Shown one piece after another: positions 55,929 through 64,000 of a stretch of DNA of 64,000 nt (positions within the stretch are counted from its first letter, which is position 1; every line of letters starts with the position of its first letter). The notes beneath the pieces were generated by a model. The model had not been told where the DNA came from and ran no database searches. It saw only the letters and a list, made by a program, of their open reading frames with translations. The position numbers were made by a program, and so were the translations under genes. This DNA comes from Novipirellula artificiosorum (GTDB lineage: Bacteria; Planctomycetota; Planctomycetia; Pirellulales; Pirellulaceae), in NCBI RefSeq assembly GCF_007860135.1, contig NZ_SJPV01000005.1, positions 109,885 through 173,884 of the forward strand. The letters are read 5' to 3'.

Positions 55929-57254
55929 CTAGACCGAGGGCAATCGGTAAGGATCGCGATAAGCCTTGCTCAGCAGCGCGTTGGCTTCGTCGCAGTCCTT
56001 GAAGCGTTCGGTGGCTGGATCGAGATCAAGACGACCTTCGGTGCGAAAGGCGATTTCGGCAAGATGCACGAGAGCACAGGATCGATGGGCCACTTCGGGA
56101 CGTGCCTTGGTATGGAGGTCACGGGTGCGAACCGCATTCAAGAATTCGGCCATATGTTCCGCGTACCCTCGTTCCGAGCGGACATCGCCCTCCGTTGGCC
56201 CTGGTTCTGATTTGGGACCGAGGAAAACTCGGAACGCACCTCGCCGCGAAAAGATCATGTAGCCTTCGGTGCCGTAGAAAATGTTGCCGTTGTCGAATCC
56301 GTGAATGCCATAGGACGTAAACGGGTAGTTTTCGTAGATGAGCAACCGCCCATCTGCGAACTGCCAACTGACATTCATGTTGTCCGGGTATTCGCTGGCG
56401 TGACCATGCAGCATCATCCGGCTACCACGAGCCGTGATTTGGGTCGGTGCGGAATCAACGCCAAGACCCCAGCATGCCATGTCAATGTCGTGAATGCCAT
56501 CGTCGCCAATTTCTCCATTGGCATAGTCGCGAAACATCCGCCAGGTTCCATGGAAACGGTGTTGGTTAAACGGGCGTTTGGGCGCTGGCCCAAGCCAACG
56601 GTCATAGTTGACTTGCTCGGGTGCTGCGGAGTCGGCGACTGGCTTGACCGTGTTTCGCATCTCTGCGGTCCAAGCTTTGGCAATCTTGATCTCACCGATC
56701 ACGCCGTCGGCGAGCAGCTTGCCAGCGCGATCCGTGACAGGGCTATTTCGCATTTGGCTGCCCTGTTGCACCACACGCTGATACTTCTTTGCAGCACGAA
56801 TGATCGCATGTCCTTCGTCGTAAACGTGCGAGATTGGCTTTTCCAGATAAACATCTTTGCCAGCGGCCATGGCTGCAATCGCGATCGGCGCATGCCAATG
56901 ATGGGGTGTTGCGACCACAACCGCGTCGACGTCGGGATCGGTCAAAACGTCTTCGAATTCAGCAGTCCGCTTTGCTTCCTTGGGCTGAAACCCAGCCATG
57001 TTTTTCGCGGTACGATCAACCTGAGCTGAGTCGACATCACACAGCCACGAAATGGATACGGCTTCTTTGCGGCTGACCAATCCTTTCAGGTGGTGATTCA
57101 TGATGCTGCCGCAGCCAATCAAGCCAAGGTTGACGGTTTCTGGCTTTGACGTTTCTGCGGCAAACACTCCTGGCATTGCCTGAGCCGCAGCAAGAACGGC
57201 TGCTGTTTGTGTACCAGCTTGCAGAATGTGGCGTCGGGTAACATTCGTCGTCAT
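55929..57254 (-). CDS. Tat-exported Gfo/Idh/MocA oxidoreductase
   Basis: A 441-residue NAD(P)-dependent oxidoreductase. The Tat-like signal contains TRRHILQAGTQTAAVLAAAQ. The Rossmann fold shows VNLGLIGCGSIMNHHLKGLV, and the conserved EKP motif is in VYLEKPISHVYDEGHA. WLGPAPKRPFNQHRFHGTWR and HDIDMACWGL are typical of the planctomycete secreted branch. Exported members may act on sugars in the periplasm with tightly bound cofactor; some relatives are GH109-type glycosidases. A short basic ORF follows its stop codon by three bases. Confidence 0.88.
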   Translation of the reverse strand: MTTNVTRRHILQAGTQTAAVLAAAQAMPGVFAAETSKPETVNLGLIGCGSIMNHHLKGLVSRKEAVSISWLCDVDSAQVDRTAKNMAGFQPKEAKRTAEFEDVLTDPDVDAVVVATPHHWHAPIAIAAMAAGKDVYLEKPISHVYDEGHAIIRAAKKYQRVVQQGSQMRNSPVTDRAGKLLADGVIGEIKIAKAWTAEMRNTVKPVADSAAPEQVNYDRWLGPAPKRPFNQHRFHGTWRMFRDYANGEIGDDGIHDIDMACWGLGVDSAPTQITARGSRMMLHGHASEYPDNMNVSWQFADGRLLIYENYPFTSYGIHGFDNGNIFYGTEGYMIFSRRGAFRVFLGPKSEPGPTEGDVRSERGYAEHMAEFLNAVRTRDLHTKARPEVAHRSCALVHLAEIAFRTEGRLDLDPATERFKDCDEANALLSKAYRDPYRLPSV

Positions 57255-57336
57255 TCGAGAACTCGGGGGTAAAGGAGGTGCAACAAGCGGGTGGATGTCA
57301 AATCACGCAAAACCTTAACGCAACCGGCGAGAAGGA

Positions 57337-58650
57337 CTATTGGCTCAAACAATACAACGATGTCCGCCCTCGTACAAAAATGGTTCCGTCGGAAACCGCT
57401 GGCGAAGCAAGGGTTCGGTCCTGCAATTGGTTTTCCGACAACCGACGAAAATCCTTTGACGCAGACACGACGGTCGCCAATCCATCCATGTTGAAAAAGT
57501 AAACCTTTCCGTCGGCGGCGAGTAGCGAAGCTCGGTACTCGCCTGCAAGTCGTTCTTTCCAATGTTCTTGACCGGTGTGGAGGTCGAGGCAGCGAGCGAT
57601 CCCATTGTTTGAAATGAAGAAGACGAAATCCTCCCAAACCACTGGCGACGGACTGTCGGATGTGCCTTGGTCAAACGACCAGACGATGTCCTTTCGGCTC
57701 AAGTCACCGTCGCCGCTTGGCCGGATGGCCAACATCGCTTGCCGCATGCCCTGGGTGGCGATGATCAATTGGTCGGCTACGATCGGGTTGGGAATCACGC
57801 GGTTCCCATCTAGGTCGGACAAACGCCAAAGCTGCTTGCCGGTTGCCGGGTCGTAGGCATCGAGCATCTGACCGCCCATCACAATCAACTCCGTTCGTTC
57901 GCCGGCGTGGCGCAGTAGAGGCGTTGTGTATCCATCACCGTGTTCGCCTCTGGCAGAGGTCATCCGCATCGTCTTCCATTTTTGTTTGCCCGTGCGTTTG
58001 TCGTGAGCGACAACGTAGCTGGGGGAAACGTCGCCTGGCAGATCGGAACAAGAGTCTTGCATGCAGACCGAAATCACCAGGTCACCATGTAGAACGGGAC
58101 TATTTGCGTGTCCCCACCAAATCGTGTAGTCCCCGTGGTCCTGTTGCAGGTTTCGTTTCCAAAGCAGATTCCCTTGGAAGTCGTAGGCGGCCAAATCACC
58201 GTTGCCAAAATGGGCGATCACGAGTTCACCGTCGGTCGTCGGTGAAGGGCTGGCCATATTGTGAGAGTCATGGAATTGTTGATGTCTGCGCATCTCAGGC
58301 ACTTTCTTGAGGACCTTCACACGAAGCGCTGTCGCGGTGCCGACTTGGCGCGTCCATTCAACTTCCCCCGTCTTCTTGTTGATCTTCAAGAGAACCAGCG
58401 ACTCTTCGTCGACGCAACTGGTCACGAAAACGGCATCTCCCCAGATCGCTGGTGTGCTGTCTCCCCAACCCGGCAGGGGGCACTTCCACTGGACGCCACT
58501 TTCTTCATCCCATTCGGTCGGCACTTCCGTTTCTTCGATCACACCGTCACCCGTTGGCCCCCGCCATTGAGGCCAATTGTCGGCCTGGCTTGAGTTCACG
58601 ACGACGAAAAAGCAAAGCAGGGGAAGAGTGCTGATGAGGAATCGTTGCAT
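57337..58650 (-). CDS. Secreted PQQ-like beta-propeller protein
   Basis: A 437-residue secreted propeller with signal MQRFLISTLPLLCFFVVVNS and the planctomycete hallmark NWPQWRGPTGDGV. Repeated Trp-containing blades of the PQQ_2 type are visible (INKKTGEVEWTRQ, DPATGKQLWRLSD, DLHTGQEHWKERL). It lacks obvious quinoprotein active-site residues, so it is more likely a binding or scaffold protein (BamB-like fold) than a dehydrogenase. The ATG at 58650 starts at the signal; the frame is open to 58713. It lies between Gfo/Idh genes, all on the minus strand, which suggests a cluster. Confidence 0.85.
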   Translation of the reverse strand: MQRFLISTLPLLCFFVVVNSSQADNWPQWRGPTGDGVIEETEVPTEWDEESGVQWKCPLPGWGDSTPAIWGDAVFVTSCVDEESLVLLKINKKTGEVEWTRQVGTATALRVKVLKKVPEMRRHQQFHDSHNMASPSPTTDGELVIAHFGNGDLAAYDFQGNLLWKRNLQQDHGDYTIWWGHANSPVLHGDLVISVCMQDSCSDLPGDVSPSYVVAHDKRTGKQKWKTMRMTSARGEHGDGYTTPLLRHAGERTELIVMGGQMLDAYDPATGKQLWRLSDLDGNRVIPNPIVADQLIIATQGMRQAMLAIRPSGDGDLSRKDIVWSFDQGTSDSPSPVVWEDFVFFISNNGIARCLDLHTGQEHWKERLAGEYRASLLAADGKVYFFNMDGLATVVSASKDFRRLSENQLQDRTLASPAVSDGTIFVRGRTSLYCLSQ

Positions 58651-58742
58651 CGACAGTTTGTCCTTAGGATGGAAGAAAACGAGATCGTCACCAGTCGTCT
58701 CGGGTGGGGCCATTCAGCAAAAACAATGCTTCGTAGCGGAGA

Positions 58743-59768
58743 TCAAAGTCCTCGAACGGGCATCCCCAGATCGGCGGAACGGTAGGCCGCCTCTTGCACT
58801 GCTAGCGTCTTCAAGTATTCCGGCCCGTCCGTCTCGAACGGCGTCTTGTTTTTCAAAGCATCGATAAAGTGCACAAAGGTGTTGTAGACGCAATCGCCGG
58901 CAAAGTTGATGTGCTGGTGATGATACTCGTGGTCTTGCTCACCCTGACCGAGTCGTTGAACCGTGATCCGACCGTCGAGATACAGACGGATCGAGCCTTC
59001 GTCGCCTTCGACCAGGAACTCGCCGAACGTGTACCTGGGGTCCGGGTCGTTGCACTCGTTGTATCGGTTCGCATCCCAAAGGCCGACCGCTCCCGACTCG
59101 AATTCAAAAAGCAAGAGACCCGCGTCTTCGCCCTGAATGACTGGGTTCAGTTGACGTAGGACCGAATAGACGCCCGAGATTTCGCCCGCCAGATAGCGGT
59201 AGGTGTCGATGAAGTGCACGCCGTTTTCGAACACCAACAAACGGGGCATCGTGCGGAAAAACGGTTGTCGTGGAATGTACGCGTCTTCTCCCCATCCGTC
59301 ACCCATGCGTGACCGGAACGTCAAGGAATGCAGCTTACCGATTGCGCCTTGCTGCAACAGTTTCTTGATCTCACGATGCCACGGCTGGAAGCGAAAGTTC
59401 TCGTGAACCATGAACGGTACCTGATGTTTCTGTGCCGTTTCCACGATCTCTTTCGCCTCGTCGAAGGTCGGCGCGAGCGCTTTCTGGCAGAGGATTGGGA
59501 TGCCTCGCTCGGCGGCGACCTTGACGTAGGGCAGATGCGTTTCGGGAGGTGTGATGATGTCGACGAAATCGGGTTTCAAACGATCAATCATCTGTTCGAG
59601 ATTGTCGCCGCATTCCTGGATTCCGAACTCTTTGGCAAACGCCTCGGCTTTCGAGACGGTTCGGTTGCAGATCCCAACGATCTCGACATCCTCGATCCGG
59701 TTCCAAGCCTCATAGTGGAAGCGACTGAAGTACCCGGTGCCAATACAGATTGCTCTCAATTTTGTCAT
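58743..59768 (-). CDS. Cytoplasmic Gfo/Idh/MocA oxidoreductase with altered EKP motif
   Basis: A 341-residue oxidoreductase without a signal peptide. The Rossmann start LRAICIGTGYFSRFHYEAW is clear. The position of the conserved EKP motif reads CQKALAPTFDEA: the lysine is kept, but Glu and Pro are replaced by Gln and Ala. MVHENFRFQPWHREIKKLL follows, as in the family. It probably acts on a sugar or inositol derivative with NAD(P); substrate unknown. The upstream repeated element lies about 40 bases before its start. Confidence 0.87.
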   Translation of the reverse strand: MTKLRAICIGTGYFSRFHYEAWNRIEDVEIVGICNRTVSKAEAFAKEFGIQECGDNLEQMIDRLKPDFVDIITPPETHLPYVKVAAERGIPILCQKALAPTFDEAKEIVETAQKHQVPFMVHENFRFQPWHREIKKLLQQGAIGKLHSLTFRSRMGDGWGEDAYIPRQPFFRTMPRLLVFENGVHFIDTYRYLAGEISGVYSVLRQLNPVIQGEDAGLLLFEFESGAVGLWDANRYNECNDPDPRYTFGEFLVEGDEGSIRLYLDGRITVQRLGQGEQDHEYHHQHINFAGDCVYNTFVHFIDALKNKTPFETDGPEYLKTLAVQEAAYRSADLGMPVRGL

Positions 59769-59800
59769 TGCTTCGAAGCTCTTGTGTTGTTCAATCTTTA

Positions 59801-59843
59801 TCGCTGAGCAACGTGCGGGAAATAGGTGAGCGGAATGGCGCTA
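59801..59843 (-). repeat. Upstream repeated element, copy before Gfo/Idh gene
   Basis: The core CAACGTGCGGGAAATAGGTG followed by AGCGGAATGGCGCTAGC matches 33648-33682. It ends 33 bases before the ATG at 59768 on the complement. The outer part seen at the other two sites is not kept here. Confidence 0.5.
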
Positions 59844-59876
59844 GCGGATTGTGAATTTTATTTCGTGGCGGCTCTG

Positions 59877-59950
59877 GCCCGGATGATTCGTTGGAGTGGT
59901 AGGCTGATTGCATACAGAGGGTTATGGGGAATAGGTTTGGACGGATGAAT
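59877..59950. repeat. Short copy of the inverted-repeat element
   Basis: These 74 bases join the left 29 (GCCCGGATGATTCGTTGGAG...) and right 45 bases (GATTGCATACAGAGGGTTAT...) of the 46502-46681 element, leaving out the internal 91 bases. The junction falls at an AGGCT/AAGCT short repeat, as expected for deletion by slippage or for insertion of the hairpin in the other copy. Confidence 0.75.
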
Positions 59951-59975
59951 AAAACCTTGGAAACAATCACAACGT

Positions 59976-60000
59976 CGGGGCTTCGCGATGGGAAGCCCCG
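59976..60000 (-). terminator. Hairpin past the end of the third Gfo/Idh gene
   Basis: CGGGGCTTC (59976-59984) pairs perfectly with GAAGCCCCG (59992-60000) around a seven-base loop, 23 bases beyond the minus-strand stop at 60024. There is no T run, so it is a likely but unproven terminator. Confidence 0.5.
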
Positions 60001-60023
60001 ATGATGCCCAGAAGGGGCCAAAA

Positions 60024-61334
60024 CTAGACTGGATCGACCTTCCAACCTTGGCGAAATTGGGGAACCAAATACTGCTCGACTCGGTCGTTGCCGCTCGCCT
60101 CGAACGCGTTCGCATTCCAGTCAAATCCACCACCGGAACGATACGCTGCATTGGCCAGGATCACCGATTCAGCTAATGGTCCTGAATAGTCGACAAAGTC
60201 GCAGGTCGAACGCGGTCCGCCCTTACACGCGTCGATCCACTCTTTATAGAAGCCTGGTGACTTGGCGATGGTCTGTGCGGGTGCTTCCGGTTTGCTGCCG
60301 TCATCAAGTTTCGCTTTGTAGCCATCGAACCCAGCCGCAATCGTTCCCTTCTCTCCGATGAAAAGTGTGTTTCCAAAGGACGTTGTGTTGTGTTTCTTGA
60401 ACACGTCCGCCATCGACCCATGCCACCAGTGAAGCGAAAGTGCACGATGACCTTTTTCGGCGGGAAAGTCTAGGCGAGTTTTCATCGACTTGGGAGTTCG
60501 TTGCGGATCAATTTCTTTCGCGCTGGGAATGACGTCCAAATCAACACGGTTTGGATACTTCAATTGCAGTGCCCAAAACGGGATGTCGAGAATGTGGCAG
60601 CCCCAGTTGCCTGTTTCGCCAGTCCCGTAATCCCACCAAAAACGCCAGTTGTAAGGACAGTAATCTGGCGAGTAGGGACGCTCTTTGACGGGGCCCTGCC
60701 AGAGGTCCCAATTGAGATGGCTGGGGACCGGGGGAAACTCCGTCGGCATATCCGGCATGCCACGCGACCCGCCAATTGCACAATAGACTTCCTTGATCTC
60801 ACCAATCATCCCCGAACGTACCGCTTCGACGGTTCGGGCCATCCCCGCATTGGCGTGCCGTTGGTTTCCAAGCTGCGTGGCGATATCCATTTTCTTGGCC
60901 AATTTGGTCAGCTCGCGAATTTCCCAGGCGGAATGGGCGAGCGGCTTCTCGCAATAGACATGCTTGCCCATCAGCATCGCCTGGCGGGCTGGATGAAAAT
61001 GGGCGTGATCGGGAGTGCTGATGACGACGGCATCGATTTGCTTGTCGAGCTTGTCCAGCATGATGCGGAAATCTTGGAACTTTCTCGCCGCGTTGAACTG
61101 CTGAAAACCCTCTCCGGCCTTCTTCTCATCGACATCGCACATCGCAACAATGTTTTCGCCCGAGACACCTTTTACGTTTGCAGCTCCCCGACCCCCGACA
61201 CCAATGCAGGCGACATTGAGTTTTTCATTTGGCGATGCTGCTCGCACCGTCGGGGTGCTGCCGAGCCAATAGCCACCAGCGATCGCTGCTGTGGTGTTGA
61301 GGAAACTTCGTCGTGAGTGGTTTGAAGAAGACAT
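60024..61334 (-). CDS. Tat-exported Gfo/Idh/MocA oxidoreductase
   Basis: A 436-residue secreted oxidoreductase. The signal holds a classic twin-arginine motif, SRRSFLNTTAAIAGGYWLGS. The nucleotide fold begins NVACIGVGGRGAANVKGVSG, and the conserved motif is YCEKPLAHSAWEIREL. C-terminal blocks include RPYSPDYCPYNWRFWWDYGT and GCHILDIPFWAL, typical of the large planctomycete group of secreted Gfo/Idh proteins. The cofactor would be loaded before export, as in GFOR-type enzymes. Substrate unknown. It is separated from katG by a 453-base gap. Confidence 0.9.
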   Translation of the reverse strand: MSSSNHSRRSFLNTTAAIAGGYWLGSTPTVRAASPNEKLNVACIGVGGRGAANVKGVSGENIVAMCDVDEKKAGEGFQQFNAARKFQDFRIMLDKLDKQIDAVVISTPDHAHFHPARQAMLMGKHVYCEKPLAHSAWEIRELTKLAKKMDIATQLGNQRHANAGMARTVEAVRSGMIGEIKEVYCAIGGSRGMPDMPTEFPPVPSHLNWDLWQGPVKERPYSPDYCPYNWRFWWDYGTGETGNWGCHILDIPFWALQLKYPNRVDLDVIPSAKEIDPQRTPKSMKTRLDFPAEKGHRALSLHWWHGSMADVFKKHNTTSFGNTLFIGEKGTIAAGFDGYKAKLDDGSKPEAPAQTIAKSPGFYKEWIDACKGGPRSTCDFVDYSGPLAESVILANAAYRSGGGFDWNANAFEASGNDRVEQYLVPQFRQGWKVDPV

Positions 61335-61787
61335 GGAAGGGGCTCATCGTGTGGAGGGATAAATCAGGGCAAGGCAGTTTTCGATGCTGGGTCGAACGCG
61401 TCGTGTCGCTCACAGCCCAAGATCAAATAACGAATTACCGCGGGGGAGAAAAAACGCCGGCTGTCTCTCAAAGGGCCATGGGTTTGCGTCCAATCATACC
61501 CGAATGCCATTCGTCAGGCTGTTGGCCACAACATTTTAGAGTTTTCTGTCCGAGTTCTCCATACCATCGGCAAAATGCGAGTCGATCAATCTGGATTTTG
61601 CCTGAGAACCATCCGGCAAGGTCGTCGGCATCCCCCCAGGAAAACCTCGCCCTGACCGAAATCAAAGCAGCGGAGGATCATCGCAGGCGGAAATGGAACA
61701 CGTTTGAGTTGATTTGCGTTCAACACCTTGTTCCATTCCCCACTGCGAATTCACTCCGCTCAATCCTTCAATTCGATCCCTTTATCG
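61335..61787. other. Intergenic region between katG and Gfo/Idh genes
   Basis: No gene is confidently supported. A 65-codon ORF on the complement (61468-61665, with LAGWFSGKIQIDRLAFCRWY) has some protein-like character but no recognised match and no clear ribosome-binding site; it might be a gene remnant. The Gfo/Idh promoter should lie near 61335-61430. Confidence 0.4.

Positions 61788-64000
<2,213 letters not shown>

Noticed and set aside
61468-61665. 65-codon ORF between katG and the Gfo/Idh gene
   Set aside because: No known family and no ribosome-binding site; kept only as a remark in the intergenic entry.

Overview
The window reads as chromosomal DNA of a planctomycete, most likely a marine Pirellulaceae (Rhodopirellula/Novipirellula-like); the genus is inference. 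Supporting this are a 2237-residue secreted protein that starts with a planctomycete LEPR-XLL-like export segment (LEERALLAS) and ends in a dockerin-like repeat, several Gfo/Idh/MocA oxidoreductases (two with Tat signals), a WPQWRGP-type PQQ-propeller protein, a CysNC fusion, many secreted glycoside hydrolases, short loosely packed transcription units, frequent non-ATG starts and repeat-rich spacers. I saw no rRNA, tRNA or CRISPR array.

Bases 1-10.8 kb: an IS4-type transposase fragment at the left edge abuts a 174-bp repeat. A secreted SASA-type esterase and a divergent WYL regulator follow. Then come a small cyclotransferase, rsmG, and the sulfate-activation genes cysD and cysNC. A DoxX/TIM-barrel fusion lies beside a 1.4-kb repeat-rich gap that holds a MITE-like element and the second 174-bp copy. 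10.8-21 kb is mostly housekeeping: a lipase-like lipoprotein candidate, xseA and dapF overlapping by 4 nt, a solute:Na+ symporter behind a DUF485-like subunit and a 33-residue hydrophobic peptide with a strong ribosome-binding site, a signal-peptidase-like protein carrying an inserted zinc ribbon, fabH and nadA.

Bases 21-48.6 kb form a carbohydrate island. It holds a GH42-like enzyme, a 1111-residue DUF5060 multidomain protein, a GH117-type enzyme (a family acting on 3,6-anhydro-L-galactose of agar-type polysaccharides), a GH2 beta-galactosidase-like enzyme, a secreted alpha/beta hydrolase, a seven-heme cytochrome, a GH127/GH146-type beta-L-arabinofuranosidase and a double GH43 protein. Embedded in it are a ParDE-like toxin-antitoxin pair and the giant beta-helix/CARDB/caspase-like/dockerin protein. 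Together these suggest stepwise outer-membrane or periplasmic breakdown of galactose- and arabinose-containing polysaccharides. The window has no SusCD pair and no sulfatase.

Bases 48.9-64 kb carry an RND efflux adaptor and pump (with a 12-base poly-C tract just before the pump start), a quinol monooxygenase-like protein, a lone ABC ATPase, a deleted ISL3 transposase, three Gfo/Idh/MocA oxidoreductases, a PQQ-propeller protein and a catalase-peroxidase (katG) whose 5' end runs off the right edge.

The best candidates for something undescribed are the secreted protein with a caspase-like fold between adhesive repeat domains, the DoxX/Tat-like/TIM-barrel fusion, the zinc-ribbon signal peptidase, two short ORFs coupled to larger genes (16985-17086 and 55794-55925), and several small inverted-repeat elements and a repeat located just upstream of start codons.
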